Shown here: positions 43,964-53,502 of the stretch, piece after piece
How positions within the stretch are numbered: position 1 is the stretch's first letter
Layout: every line of letters begins with the position of its first letter
NCBI RefSeq assembly: GCF_900112265.1
Contig: NZ_FOLO01000020.1
Span: forward strand, 1-64,000
Reading direction: 5' to 3'
Source of the DNA: Pseudoalteromonas denitrificans DSM 6059
GTDB taxonomy: Bacteria; Pseudomonadota; Gammaproteobacteria; Enterobacterales; Alteromonadaceae
Length of the DNA: 64,000 nt
The notes under the pieces: generated by a model
What the model was told of the DNA's origin: nothing
The model's input: the letters and a program-made list of their open reading frames with translations, nothing else
The model's database searches: none
Translations under genes and position numbers: made by a program

Positions 43964-45121
43964 ATGGCTAATGATGCATTGCAGGCATTACGAAAAGATA
44001 TTAATGAGATTGACTCTGAGTTACTGATACTACTGACAAAACGTCGTCGTATAAGTCATTCAGTTGTTGAATATAAAATTTCAAATAATAAACCAATAAG
44101 AGACGAGAAAAGAGAACTTGCCTTACTCGAAAAATTAATATCATATGGAAAATCTCTCGGGCTAGATGCATATTATGTGAATAATGTTTTCCAAACAATT
44201 ATTGAAGACTCAGTTTTACATCAACAAGCCATGTTACAACAAAATATAAATCCGGAGATCAAAGGTGATACAAATAGGGTTGCATACTTAGGAGGCCAAG
44301 GGTCTTACAGCCAACTTGCCTGCCATAAATATTTCAGCCGCCGAAGCGATCAATTAATAGAATTAGGTTGTACCAGTTTTTTTGAAATTACCAACAAAGT
44401 AGAAACAGGACAAGCAGATTTTGGTTTATTACCGATCGAAAATACCTGTTCAGGTAGTATTAATGAAGTATATGACTTACTACAGCATGCGCAGGTTGCG
44501 ATTGTCGGAGAATTAACACAATCTATCGAGCACTGTTTAATTGCAAAAGGTGATACTGAATTAAAAGATATTACAAAAGTTTTTGGTCACCCACAGCCTT
44601 TTACTCAATGTAGCCAATTTATTCAAGGCTTAGATAACATTCAATTAGAGTATTGTGACTCAACCTCAAGTGCCATAGCCAAAGCTATTGAAGTACCTAA
44701 CAGTGCTGCTATCGCTTCACAACAGGCGGGTATAAAAGCAGGTTTAGAAGTAGTACAGTCAGCTGTTGCGAATCAAGTTGAAAATCATAGCCGTTTTATT
44801 GTTGTTGCTAGAAAACCGATGCAAACATCTAAGCAAATCCCAACAAAAACAACTTTAATCATGGCAACTAGCCAAAATGCAGGCTCACTTGCAGACGCAC
44901 TTATCATTTTTAAACAGCACAAAATTAATTTAGTTAAGCTTGAGTCTCGTCCTGTCCCAGGTAACCCTTGGGAAGAAGTTTTCTATGTTGATTTAGATGC
45001 TAATTTATCACAAAGCAATACGCAACAAGCATTGGAAGATTTAAAAGAAGTGACTGAGTTCGTACGTATACTAGGCTGCTATCCAAGTGAATCTATGAAA
45101 GCTGTTGAAGTTAAAAGTTAA
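43964..45121 (+). CDS. pheA: Bifunctional chorismate mutase/prephenate dehydratase (P-protein)
   Basis: The 385-residue enzyme makes phenylpyruvate from chorismate. The AroQ chorismate mutase domain is residues 1-95 (LRKDINEIDSELLILLTKRR). The dehydratase domain is about 105-285 (VAYLGGQGSYSQLACHKYFS; LLPIENTCSGSINEVYDLL). The regulatory ACT domain is about 298-375, with the Phe-binding ESRP motif (KLESRPVPGNPWEEVFYVD). GAGGA precedes the ATG. Expression is predicted to be controlled by the pheL attenuator. It is convergent with tyrA. Confidence 0.97.
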   Translation: MANDALQALRKDINEIDSELLILLTKRRRISHSVVEYKISNNKPIRDEKRELALLEKLISYGKSLGLDAYYVNNVFQTIIEDSVLHQQAMLQQNINPEIKGDTNRVAYLGGQGSYSQLACHKYFSRRSDQLIELGCTSFFEITNKVETGQADFGLLPIENTCSGSINEVYDLLQHAQVAIVGELTQSIEHCLIAKGDTELKDITKVFGHPQPFTQCSQFIQGLDNIQLEYCDSTSSAIAKAIEVPNSAAIASQQAGIKAGLEVVQSAVANQVENHSRFIVVARKPMQTSKQIPTKTTLIMATSQNAGSLADALIIFKQHKINLVKLESRPVPGNPWEEVFYVDLDANLSQSNTQQALEDLKEVTEFVRILGCYPSESMKAVEVKS

Positions 45122-45140
45122 AAGTTAAAAGTTAAAAGTT
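45110..45140. repeat. Heptanucleotide tandem repeat (GTTAAAA) across the pheA stop codon
   Basis: Four full GTTAAAA units and a partial fifth start inside the last codons of pheA and continue past its TAA. A change in copy number would alter only the spacing of the pheA end and the following hairpin. Confidence 0.85.
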
Positions 45141-45171
45141 ATCAAGGAGGATATTTCCTCCCTTGATAACT
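45137..45171. terminator. Strong hairpin between convergent pheA and tyrA
   Basis: AGTTATCAAGGAGG (45137-45150) pairs with CCTCCCTTGATAACT (45157-45171) with a single bulge. There is no clean T-run on either side, so it may stop or protect both convergent transcripts. Confidence 0.65.
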
Positions 45172-45203
45172 CAAAATATCAATCATTCAAACCCTTTATA
45201 AAA

Positions 45204-46331
45204 TTATTCCAATACTTTTGAATCATTCGCTTTATTTAATAAAGCCCGACTTTGTTTTAAAAATGATTCTGCTGAATTTGAAAAATATGACTTTGCATCA
45301 CTGAACCCAGCTATGAGCCCTGCCTTATCCCTATTTTTAAGTTTAACCAGAGTCTGCTGATAAATATCTTTATAATCTTCAAGCAAAGACTCCACATTAT
45401 CAAACTGCGCTAGCATAATATCTGAATATAATTCTGGTGATTGTGCAAAAAGACGTCCTACCATCATAAGTTCTAATTGATAAATAGGTGATGAACAATC
45501 TTTTATTTCTTGTAGGCTATGTGTTTGTTTGGCTAAGAATTGTCCATAAACAAAAGTTGTTAAATGCCGCATTACTTGCACTATTTGCATTGCTTCATCA
45601 TGTTTTTTAGGTGCCATTTCAACTAATTGAGCCCCCCATATTTTTAACTGTGCTAATAATAAATCAGCTTTATCATTTTTTCTGCCATGACACACTACTA
45701 TCGTTTGTTTTACCCAATGCTCAATATCCGGACCAAACATAGGATGCAAACCAAGAACAGGACCAGAGTGTGCATCCAACATCGCTGCTACAGGCTGTTG
45801 CTTAATACTTGTTATATCAACTAACAAACAGTCATCATCTAGCTTAGGTAAGCCTTTGATAATTTCTTCTACTTTATTGATTGGCACTGAAACTAAAACC
45901 AATTTAGCGCCTTCTAATATCTCACTTGCAAAACAGTGCTGTTTTTTGTCCAAAATTCTAACTTCAATTCCAGAGCGCTTAAGTTGTCTCGCAAATAACT
46001 GCCCCATCACTCCTTCACCACCAACAATAACAGCTGGTGATAATTGAGGTGCAACACATGCGAGTTCTGACTGTTGATTTTGATAAGATTCTCGCATCAT
46101 TCTGCGTAAAATATCTTCAATCAAATCACCTGAAACGCCTTGCAGTTCAGCCTGAGTTCTTCTTGCAGCTAATAATTGGCTTTCCCGTTCTGGAATATAT
46201 ACAGGCGCACCAAGACTACGTTTTATTTTTCCAACTTGCTCAGTTATCCTATTTCGTTTCGCTAAAATGGCGACTAACTCTGTATCACACTCATCTATTT
46301 CTGAGCGAAGAAATGCTAAATCTTGATCCAA
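45204..46331 (-). CDS. tyrA: Bifunctional chorismate mutase/prephenate dehydrogenase (T-protein)
   Basis: The 375-residue enzyme makes 4-hydroxyphenylpyruvate. It has an AroQ chorismate mutase domain (1-90; LRSEIDECDTELVAILAKRNRITEQVGKIK). The dehydrogenase domain has the NAD-binding VIVGGEGVMGQLFARQLKRSGIEVRILDK and GLHPMFGPD with the catalytic His, and ends in a helical dimerisation region. The start is TTG at 46331, with GAGG seven bases before it. It is convergent with pheA as in E. coli. A TyrR-like box abuts its ribosome binding site. Confidence 0.97.
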   Translation of the reverse strand: MDQDLAFLRSEIDECDTELVAILAKRNRITEQVGKIKRSLGAPVYIPERESQLLAARRTQAELQGVSGDLIEDILRRMMRESYQNQQSELACVAPQLSPAVIVGGEGVMGQLFARQLKRSGIEVRILDKKQHCFASEILEGAKLVLVSVPINKVEEIIKGLPKLDDDCLLVDITSIKQQPVAAMLDAHSGPVLGLHPMFGPDIEHWVKQTIVVCHGRKNDKADLLLAQLKIWGAQLVEMAPKKHDEAMQIVQVMRHLTTFVYGQFLAKQTHSLQEIKDCSSPIYQLELMMVGRLFAQSPELYSDIMLAQFDNVESLLEDYKDIYQQTLVKLKNRDKAGLIAGFSDAKSYFSNSAESFLKQSRALLNKANDSKVLE

Positions 46332-46341
46332 ACCAAAACCT

Positions 46342-46359
46342 CGTAAACTTTAATTTACA
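46342..46359. promoter_or_regulatory. TyrR-like operator immediately upstream of tyrA
   Basis: On the minus strand the sequence is TGTAAATTAAAGTTTACG, matching 11 of 12 defined bases of the TyrR box TGTAAA-N6-TTTACA. It lies 10 bp upstream of the tyrA start and touches its Shine-Dalgarno. TyrR is known to control aromatic amino acid genes, including tyrA, in gammaproteobacteria. Confidence 0.6.
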
Positions 46360-46500
46360 ACAGTACACTAATATATACAATCAATGTTATCATACTTTAG
46401 CGCATACTAAAGTTATTCTTGTTTCAATATTTCTTGTAGTTACAAGAATTTTATCGAATACTCAATATTTAAAATAATAATTATTGTTCGAAGGGTTTTT

Positions 46501-48768
46501 GTGTTTATTAATACATCAAAATTTAAATCAATTTTATTTTATTTGGCCACTATGCTATTTGGTCTTTGTTTATCGGTTTTAGTTTATCTATCACTGTCAA
46601 AGGTTGAAAAATCAGCTCTGCTTTTAGTTGAAAATGAAATACCCACTTTATCGCAAATAAAAAATGTCGTTGCGATTTTATCGGAACAAGAACGTTTACT
46701 GTATGAGTATTACGCCAAAGATGAAAATAATGTATATATCAGGCTTCATAATGCAAAAATTAGAGAGTTGGATTTAGAGTTAATACAGTTAACAAATAAA
46801 TTAAACGATCCTAATTTAAAAAAAGCGTTAATAAAGCAAGTACAAAAAATTAAAAAAACGGCATTAGAATTAACAAATAACCTTTCCTCAGAGCAAACAC
46901 AATGGCAATTAGCGAGGGAACAACTGGCAAAAATCACTTTAACCAGAGAAGCAGCGATCCCCCATTTAAATCATATTCTGAAAGATTTAAATCAAAGAGT
47001 TGATTTTGGCTATCAAGAGACTAAAAGTGAATTAAATAAAACATCTTGGACTGTAGCCGCCTTTAGCTTAATGCTATTAGTGATCACACTTGTTGTCGGT
47101 CGATATATGAGAGGCTATTTAAATCAAAGCGCAGAGATCACACGATTGGCTCTTTTTCCAATGCGAAATCCAAACCCAATTATTTCACTTGATGACGCTG
47201 AAAAAATAATTTATGCCAACCCTGCAGCAGAAGATTTATTACTCAGCATATCACGCGAAAAAGGAGAGCTAACGGCACTTTTACCAAAAGACATTCACGC
47301 TATTATTAAGCTTTTAAAAAAACAAAAGAAACAAATTTTAAAAATCGAACACCACCTAAGTTCAAAAGTTTTATCTTGCGAATTTCATCAACTTTATGAC
47401 GTAAATCAAGTAGATGTGCATATTGTTGATATCACAGAACAAAAAAAAGCAGAAGATGAACTTTTTTATCAAGCATTTCATGACTCAATAACGGGCCTGT
47501 ATAATTTAAACCAATTAATTAAGTTTTTAGATAGCCATTTTATTGATAGCCCATCTCATCCTTTTAGTATGATGATGATCGAAATTCGAAAATTCAATGC
47601 ATTTATGACATCCCACGGACTAGATGCAGCTAAAGAACTTCAAGTTACCGTAGCAAAAAACTTAGAGTCTTGTTTATCTGAATTTAACTTAATGTGCAAA
47701 ACTCACTTATTTCAACTTAATGAACGCTCTTTTGCTTGTATTATTGATAACGATAATGATCTAGGAAAAATACAGTTTTTGCATGAAAAAATTGAGCGTT
47801 CGGTTAAAGAACCCTTCATGACACTCTGTGGAGAACTTACTATTGAGTTGGATTTTGGCGTTATAGATTATCCAGAACATGGTAAAAGTCCTCAAGAATT
47901 ACTTAAAAATGGTCAGGCTGCATTAGAACAAGCCATAAATATAGAACATTCAAGCTTAGTTTATTACTCATATGAATTAGGTGATAAATTAAGCCGACAA
48001 ATACAACTCATTGATGCACTAAAATTGAGTATTCAAAACAATAAACTCAATTTACATTATCAACCCCAATTACATCTAAATAGTAAAAAAATCATCGGTG
48101 CTGAAACTTTATGTCGATGGACATTAGAAAACAAATCCATTTCTCCAGCTGAATTTATTCCATTAGCCGAGCAATCAGGACTAATCATTCCTTTAGGTAA
48201 TTGGATTTTAAAAACAGCCTGTTTACAAGCAAAGAATTGGCTAGATCAAGATATAAACTTAGTCATTGCGGTCAATATTTCTCCAAGGCAATTCAGCCAA
48301 CCTAACTTTGTTAACTTAGTTAAGGATACTTTAAAGCAAAGCCAGCTTCCGGCAAAAAACCTTGAGCTTGAAATCACAGAAGGTGTATTAATGCACCAAG
48401 AAACAGATACTATTTCAATGTTAGAGCAGCTAAAACAGCTAGGTGTTCAACTGTCAATTGACGATTTTGGCACAGGCTACTCTTCACTTTCTTATTTAAA
48501 AAAATTCCCTGTGGATAAATTGAAAATTGATCAATCTTTTATATTAGATTCTCACCAATCAAAAGAAGATAGAGATATAGTACAAACCATTGTGAGTTTA
48601 GGTAAAAACTTAGGTTTATCACTCATTGCTGAGGGGGTCGAAAACCAACAACATCAAGATTTTTTAATGAAAATGGACTGCGATGAAATTCAAGGTTATT
48701 TTTTTAGTAGACCTTTACCCGCGAAGCAATTTACGCATTTTTACAACCAACATCTTGGTAAAGTTTAA
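46501..48768 (+). CDS. Membrane-bound protein with degenerate GGDEF and EAL domain (probable c-di-GMP phosphodiesterase)
   Basis: The 755-residue protein starts at a GTG with GAAGGG upstream. It has two membrane helices (about 12-30 and 180-200) enclosing a periplasmic helical sensor. A short PAS-like region follows (about 215-320; FPMRNPNPIISLDDAEKIIYANPAAEDLL), then a GGDEF-like domain in which the active loop reads LNERSFACII (inactive as a cyclase). The EAL domain keeps E in AETLCRW (ETL instead of EAL), NISPRQFSQ, EITEGVLM, IDDFGTGYSSLSYL, KIDQSFI, AEGVEN and QGYFFSRPL. Phosphodiesterase activity is therefore likely. Confidence 0.9.
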   Translation: MFINTSKFKSILFYLATMLFGLCLSVLVYLSLSKVEKSALLLVENEIPTLSQIKNVVAILSEQERLLYEYYAKDENNVYIRLHNAKIRELDLELIQLTNKLNDPNLKKALIKQVQKIKKTALELTNNLSSEQTQWQLAREQLAKITLTREAAIPHLNHILKDLNQRVDFGYQETKSELNKTSWTVAAFSLMLLVITLVVGRYMRGYLNQSAEITRLALFPMRNPNPIISLDDAEKIIYANPAAEDLLLSISREKGELTALLPKDIHAIIKLLKKQKKQILKIEHHLSSKVLSCEFHQLYDVNQVDVHIVDITEQKKAEDELFYQAFHDSITGLYNLNQLIKFLDSHFIDSPSHPFSMMMIEIRKFNAFMTSHGLDAAKELQVTVAKNLESCLSEFNLMCKTHLFQLNERSFACIIDNDNDLGKIQFLHEKIERSVKEPFMTLCGELTIELDFGVIDYPEHGKSPQELLKNGQAALEQAINIEHSSLVYYSYELGDKLSRQIQLIDALKLSIQNNKLNLHYQPQLHLNSKKIIGAETLCRWTLENKSISPAEFIPLAEQSGLIIPLGNWILKTACLQAKNWLDQDINLVIAVNISPRQFSQPNFVNLVKDTLKQSQLPAKNLELEITEGVLMHQETDTISMLEQLKQLGVQLSIDDFGTGYSSLSYLKKFPVDKLKIDQSFILDSHQSKEDRDIVQTIVSLGKNLGLSLIAEGVENQQHQDFLMKMDCDEIQGYFFSRPLPAKQFTHFYNQHLGKV

Positions 48769-48790
48769 ATTTATTTTTTTCAATTCATAA

Positions 48791-48833
48791 AAAAACAGCT
48801 TGATATCTTTAAATATCAAGCTGTTTTATTTTA
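48791..48833. terminator. Bidirectional terminator between the EAL gene and rplS
   Basis: A perfect 15-bp stem (AAAACAGCTTGATAT at 48792-48806 with its complement at 48813-48827) has A- and T-runs on both sides. It ends the EAL gene and the rplS operon. Confidence 0.93.
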
Positions 48834-48856
48834 TAATCTGTACTACAGTACGAAAA

Positions 48857-49225
48857 TTATGACCTTTTAGTCAATTTTTCTTTAATACGTGCAGACTTAC
48901 CAGAACGCTCACGTAAGTAGTAAAGTTTCGCACGACGAACTGCACCACGACGTTTAACTTCAATGCTATTTACTTGATGAGAGTGAGTTTGGAAAACACG
49001 TTCTACGCCTTCACCATTCGAGATTTTACGAACTGTAAATGCAGAATGAAGACCACGGTTACGCACAGCGATAACTACACCTTCAAAAGCCTGTAGACGC
49101 TCTTTCTCACCTTCTTTAACACGTACTTTAACTACAACTGTGTCACCAGGACCAAATGCAGGTACGTCTTGCTTAAGCTGTTCAGCTTCAAGCGCTTGAA
49201 TTATGTTTTGATTAACTTTTGACAT
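48857..49225 (-). CDS. rplS: 50S ribosomal protein L19
   Basis: The 122-residue protein matches L19 throughout: [68 protein letters not shown]. It is the last gene of the rpsP-rimM-trmD-rplS operon, 20 bp after trmD, followed by a strong terminator. Confidence 0.99.
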   Translation of the reverse strand: MSKVNQNIIQALEAEQLKQDVPAFGPGDTVVVKVRVKEGEKERLQAFEGVVIAVRNRGLHSAFTVRKISNGEGVERVFQTHSHQVNSIEVKRRGAVRRAKLYYLRERSGKSARIKEKLTKRS

Positions 49226-49245
49226 TATTTTCTCATTTTCTAGTA

Positions 49246-50022
49246 TTAACTGTCATCTGCCACAAACTCAGTATTATGTTGCTGAAATTCAGCTAATAAT
49301 TGAGTTTGCTCCTCAGTCAGAGCTAGTTTATTCAACAAGTCTGGACGTCTTAACCAAGTTCTACCTAATGACTGCTGTAAGCGCCATTTAGCAATTTTTT
49401 GGTGATCCCCACTAAGTAATATAGCTGGAACTTGCTTACCATCCAAAATTTCAGGTCGAGTATAGTGTGGGCAATCCAATAGACCATCCGAAAATGAATC
49501 TTGTTCTGCCGATTGGTTATGACCCAATACACCAGGCACTAATCTTGCTACTGCATCAATTAATGTCATGGCTGGTAACTCACCACCACTCAATATAAAA
49601 TCACCTACTGACCATTCTTCATCAATATGAGATTCTATAATTCGTTCATCTATACCTTCATAACGACCAGCAACTAAAATCAACTTTTTGTGTTTTGCCA
49701 GTTCAGCAGCACCTTGTTGATCTAGTTTTCGCCCTTGAGGTGACAGGTAAATTACTTTTGCACCATTTCCTGCTGCATCTTTTGCATCGGTAATAGCTTT
49801 TTTGAGCGGTTCTACCATCATTAACATACCTGGTCCGCCACCATAGGGACGGTCATCTACGGTTCTATGCTTATCTAAAGCATAATCCCGAGGATTCCAA
49901 CTATTAAAGCTAATAATGCCATTTTTAACCGCTCGACCAGTAACGCCTTGCTCAGTGATTGAATTAAACATTTCAGGGAAAAGACTTATCACCCCAACCC
50001 AAAGTTCAGATTCAGTACTCAT
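49246..50022 (-). CDS. trmD: tRNA (guanine(37)-N1)-methyltransferase
   Basis: TrmD methylates G37 next to the anticodon, using S-adenosylmethionine. The 258-residue SPOUT enzyme shows [24 protein letters not shown], the trefoil-knot segments [30 protein letters not shown] and [14 protein letters not shown], and the C-terminal tRNA-binding domain. Its start overlaps the rimM stop by one base (TAATG). Confidence 0.99.
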   Translation of the reverse strand: MSTESELWVGVISLFPEMFNSITEQGVTGRAVKNGIISFNSWNPRDYALDKHRTVDDRPYGGGPGMLMMVEPLKKAITDAKDAAGNGAKVIYLSPQGRKLDQQGAAELAKHKKLILVAGRYEGIDERIIESHIDEEWSVGDFILSGGELPAMTLIDAVARLVPGVLGHNQSAEQDSFSDGLLDCPHYTRPEILDGKQVPAILLSGDHQKIAKWRLQQSLGRTWLRRPDLLNKLALTEEQTQLLAEFQQHNTEFVADDS

Positions 50023-50546
50023 TAAAAGCTTGGATCCCAGTCAACCGTAATTTCTTTTGCATCTAAATTTACATTTTGAATAACTGAATCAGTCAAAAAT
50101 GGTAATAAACGCTCAGATTTTCCAAATCCATCATTGTTGTTAGCTTTAACAACTAAAACATCATTAGAACCTGTTTCCATCAAATCATCGACCTTGCCTA
50201 AGCTATAACCTTTATTAGTTACAACTGACATGCCAATGAGGTCTCGCCAATAGAACTCACCTTGTGGAAGTTCTGGTATCTGCGACTGCTCAACAGTGAT
50301 TTCACCATGGGTATAAGCCATCGCTTCATCTCTGTCGTTAATATGTGCAAATTTGGCTATAAAGCCTTTTCCGCTGCGACGCCAGTCTGCAACCTCAAAG
50401 GTCTCCAAATTACCTTGTTGATTAATCAGCCAGGGGCTGAAATCAAAGATCCCTTCAGGATCATCAGTAAATGAATGCACCTTAAGCCAGCCTTTTATGC
50501 CGTGAGGGGCACCAAGCTTACCTACAACAATAGAATCTTGACTCAT
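50022..50546 (-). CDS. rimM: Ribosome maturation factor RimM
   Basis: The 174-residue protein helps assemble the head of the 30S subunit and binds S19. It has the RimM N-terminal domain ([30 protein letters not shown]) and the PRC-barrel domain ([36 protein letters not shown]). Upstream is rpsP (17 bp) and downstream is trmD (1-base overlap), the standard operon. Confidence 0.99.
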   Translation of the reverse strand: MSQDSIVVGKLGAPHGIKGWLKVHSFTDDPEGIFDFSPWLINQQGNLETFEVADWRRSGKGFIAKFAHINDRDEAMAYTHGEITVEQSQIPELPQGEFYWRDLIGMSVVTNKGYSLGKVDDLMETGSNDVLVVKANNNDGFGKSERLLPFLTDSVIQNVNLDAKEITVDWDPSF

Positions 50547-50563
50547 GGTCTCACTTACACCTA

Positions 50564-50812
50564 TTAAGCCGCTTTACGAGCGTCTTTAACTAATTTATTA
50601 ACGCGATCTGAAAGTGATGCGCCTTGACTTACCCAGTGATCAACACGAGATAAATCTAAACGAACTTTTTCTTCTTGGCCACGAGCTAGCGGGTTAAAGA
50701 AACCTACTTTCTCAATGAAACGACCGTCACGTGAGCAACGGCTGTCCGCTACTACTACTTGATAAAATGGACGCTTCTTAGCACCGCCACGTTGTAAACG
50801 AATAGTTACCAT
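50564..50812 (-). CDS. rpsP: 30S ribosomal protein S16
   Basis: The 82-residue protein matches S16 ([50 protein letters not shown]). It is the first gene of the rpsP-rimM-trmD-rplS operon. The promoter must lie in the AT-rich 160 bp upstream. Confidence 0.99.
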   Translation of the reverse strand: MVTIRLQRGGAKKRPFYQVVVADSRCSRDGRFIEKVGFFNPLARGQEEKVRLDLSRVDHWVSQGASLSDRVNKLVKDARKAA

Positions 50813-50968
50813 ATCGTTTTCTACCTATAATTTAATGTTTTTGATTACTTTCTAACATACTTCCTATTCTCACTTATCTTCCTAGTAGAAAAAGACAAGT
50901 TCAGATGAAGCTCGCGAATTGTACTTATTTGATATAAAAATGCAAGTTAAACTTAAGTTTTAAGTTAC

Positions 50969-51002
50969 AAAAAAAGCCGATTAGTAAATTTTACAGATCG
51001 GC
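50969..51002 (-). terminator. Rho-independent terminator after ffh
   Basis: On the minus strand GCCGAT (from 51002) pairs with ATCGGC (to 50976) around a 15-base loop and is followed by seven U residues. It separates ffh from rpsP. Confidence 0.88.
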
Positions 51003-51032
51003 CTATTTATAAAATGATATAAAGACGAGAAG

Positions 51033-52415
51033 TTAAAGTTTAGGACCTCCCATACCGCCCATCATGCCAGGTGGTAACATGTTTTTCATGCCTCGCATCA
51101 TCTTCATCATTCCACCCTTACCTTTCATTTTTTTCATCATTTTTTGCATTTGAGTGAATTGTTTTAAGAGTTTATTTATTTCTTGCACTGACGTACCCGA
51201 ACCTGCAGCAATACGTTTTTTACGAGAGCCTTTTATAATCTCAGGTCTTATACGTTCTTTCATCGTCATGGAGCTAATAATTGCCTCCATTTGCGTAAAG
51301 GTTTTATCACCCATCTGATCTTTTGCTGCATCTGGAAGGTTTGCCATTCCTGGCATTTTTTCCAACATAGACATCATTCCGCCCATGTTTTTCATTTGCT
51401 TCAGTTGATCCGCAAAATCCTCTAAAGTAAAACCATTGCCTTTTAATACTTTGCTAGCAACTTTAGCAGCTTGCTCTTTATCAACTTTCATTTCGACTTG
51501 TTCAATCAATGAAAGTACATCACCCATACCTAAAATACGCGAAGCAATACGATCTGGATGGAAAGGTTCCAAGGCGTCAACTTTCTCACCTGAACCAATA
51601 AATTTAATTGGTTTACCCGTGATATGACGAATTGATAAAGCGGCACCACCTCTGGCGTCACCATCAGTTTTAGTTAATACAACACCCGTTAGTGGCAAAG
51701 CATCACCAAACGCTTTTGCTGTATTGGCTGCATCTTGACCTGTCATAGCATCAACAACAAACAAAGTTTCAACCGGATTTACAGCACTATGTAGTGCTTT
51801 AATTTCGTCCATCATGTCAGTATCAACATGTAAACGCCCAGCGGTATCAAGAATAACGACATCTATAAATTTACGTTTTGCATGTTCGATTGCATTATTA
51901 GCAATATTAACAGGGTTTTGAGAGATATCACTTGGGAAAAATTCAGCAGATACTTCACCAGACAAAGTTTCAAGTTGTTTTATTGCTGCTGGACGATAAA
52001 CATCGGCACTGACGAGTAATACAGACTTTTTCTTACGTTCAATTAAAAATTTTGCTAATTTAGCCGCACTGGTTGTTTTACCCGCACCTTGTAAACCAGC
52101 CATCATTACAACCGCGGGAGGTTGTGCATTCAAGTTTAGCTCTTCATTTGCTTCACCCATGGCTTTTTCTAGTTCTTCTTGAACTATTTTTACAAATACT
52201 TGCCCAGGTGTAAGGCTTTTTGTAACTTCAATTCCAACAGCACGCTCTTTAACTGTTTTAACAAAATCACGAACAACTGGTAAAGCAACATCAGCTTCTA
52301 ATAAGGCCATACGTACTTCACGCAAAGTCTCTTTTATATTGTCTTCGGTGAGTCGACCTCGGCCCCTAATATTGTTTAAGGTTTTACCCAATCGTTCCTG
52401 TAAGTTTTCAAACAT
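51033..52415 (-). CDS. ffh: Signal recognition particle protein Ffh
   Basis: Ffh with 4.5S RNA targets nascent membrane proteins to FtsY and the translocon. The 460-residue protein has the N domain (MFENLQERLGKTLNNIRGRGRL), the SRP GTPase G domain (MAGLQGAGKTTSAAKLA; VILDTAGRLHVD; LTKTDGDARGGAALS) and a Met-rich C-terminal M domain (QMQKMMKKMKGKGGMMKMM). The start is the ATG at 52415. A TTG six codons upstream is in frame but homologues begin at MFENL. Confidence 0.98.
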   Translation of the reverse strand: MFENLQERLGKTLNNIRGRGRLTEDNIKETLREVRMALLEADVALPVVRDFVKTVKERAVGIEVTKSLTPGQVFVKIVQEELEKAMGEANEELNLNAQPPAVVMMAGLQGAGKTTSAAKLAKFLIERKKKSVLLVSADVYRPAAIKQLETLSGEVSAEFFPSDISQNPVNIANNAIEHAKRKFIDVVILDTAGRLHVDTDMMDEIKALHSAVNPVETLFVVDAMTGQDAANTAKAFGDALPLTGVVLTKTDGDARGGAALSIRHITGKPIKFIGSGEKVDALEPFHPDRIASRILGMGDVLSLIEQVEMKVDKEQAAKVASKVLKGNGFTLEDFADQLKQMKNMGGMMSMLEKMPGMANLPDAAKDQMGDKTFTQMEAIISSMTMKERIRPEIIKGSRKKRIAAGSGTSVQEINKLLKQFTQMQKMMKKMKGKGGMMKMMRGMKNMLPPGMMGGMGGPKL

Positions 52416-52631
52416 TAAAAATCGTCCGTACAAAATTGTAAATAATTTCGATTATACCTTAGTTAACCCAGCATAAAACAGAGCTTTGAGTAAATATATC
52501 TCAATATATTCAATAAATGTATTCAGTCTTATTTGTTTATATTCGTCATGAGCTCTATGAAATTCCTTCGGGTTAAAATACAATAACCTCATAATATTCT
52601 TAATTATCGGGCTTTGCCCATTGGTATAAGT

Positions 52632-53438
52632 ATGCTTGTTAATAGTTTAACTTTTATTGCCTTTTTCTTTTATACCCTGGCAAGTGGCCATGTTGTAGCA
52701 CGTTTATTTCATAAAAATGGTCCAAATAAAAAACTCACTCTTTTGCTTAGCACAGCTGCAATTTTATTACATATGGCACTACTCGTTAATTTAGTTTTCA
52801 CTGAAAGCGGTCAAGATTTAAGTCTTGTGAATATTTCATTATTAATTTGCTGGATAATTGTTGTTTCAATAACAACCGTCTCTTTACGTTTTCCTGCAAC
52901 ACTTTTACTTCCCGTTGTTTACGGTTTTGCTGCTTTACTTCTAATTGTAAGTTTATTTCTACCACATCAGATTATTTTAAAATCAATAAATGTAAATATT
53001 GCTTTGCTATCGCATATTTCACTTTCATTTTTAGCCTATTGTGTTTTAATTATTGCAACTTTATATGCAGTTCAATTTTACTTTATAAACAAACGGTTAA
53101 AACAAAAAGACTTATCAATTGCTTATAGCCACTTACCGCCTCTTATGGTTGTTGAGAAGCAGCTTTACCAGCTTGTAACTGTTGGCACAGGGCTATTAAC
53201 ATTGGCACTCATAGCTGGTTTTATTTTTTTAGAAAATATGTTCAGTAATGAGTTTATCCATAAAACTATCTTATCCCTTATCGCATGGGCTATTTTCTGC
53301 ACAATAACTTGGGGCCATAAATACCGAGGTTGGCGTGGAAAAAGCAGTATTTTAATGACGATGTTTGCTGCTTTTTTATTAACTATGGCCTACTTTGGCA
53401 GCCGTTTTGTAAAAGAAGTACTTTTGAATCAATTTTAG
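52632..53438 (+). CDS. ypjD: CcsA/YpjD-like membrane protein of the cytochrome c assembly fold
   Basis: The 268-residue protein has eight predicted membrane helices. The ISLSFLAYCVLIIATLYAVQFYFINKRLK and LIAWAIFCTITWGHKYRGWRGKSS segments, with a conserved His/Trp region, are typical of the CcsA/YpjD family. It lies divergently next to ffh and before yfjD, exactly as ypjD does in E. coli. The start at 52632 is uncertain, because a TTG at 52614 is also in frame. The small hairpin GGGC-TTT-GCCC at 52609-52619 lies across that alternative. Confidence 0.88.
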   Translation: MLVNSLTFIAFFFYTLASGHVVARLFHKNGPNKKLTLLLSTAAILLHMALLVNLVFTESGQDLSLVNISLLICWIIVVSITTVSLRFPATLLLPVVYGFAALLLIVSLFLPHQIILKSINVNIALLSHISLSFLAYCVLIIATLYAVQFYFINKRLKQKDLSIAYSHLPPLMVVEKQLYQLVTVGTGLLTLALIAGFIFLENMFSNEFIHKTILSLIAWAIFCTITWGHKYRGWRGKSSILMTMFAAFLLTMAYFGSRFVKEVLLNQF

Positions 53439-53502
53439 CTTGACTATATTACTAAGCTAAGACTTAATAACGTTTCTATTTTAAATTTAAGGATCCCATT
53501 AG

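Noticed and set aside
46037..46477. Plus-strand 146-codon open frame opposite tyrA
   Set aside because: It is antisense to the conserved tyrA N-terminus and shows no family resemblance or start signal.
52609..52619. Riboswitch or attenuator before ypjD
   Set aside because: Only a four-base GGGC/GCCC hairpin with no T-run and no conserved aptamer pattern is visible.
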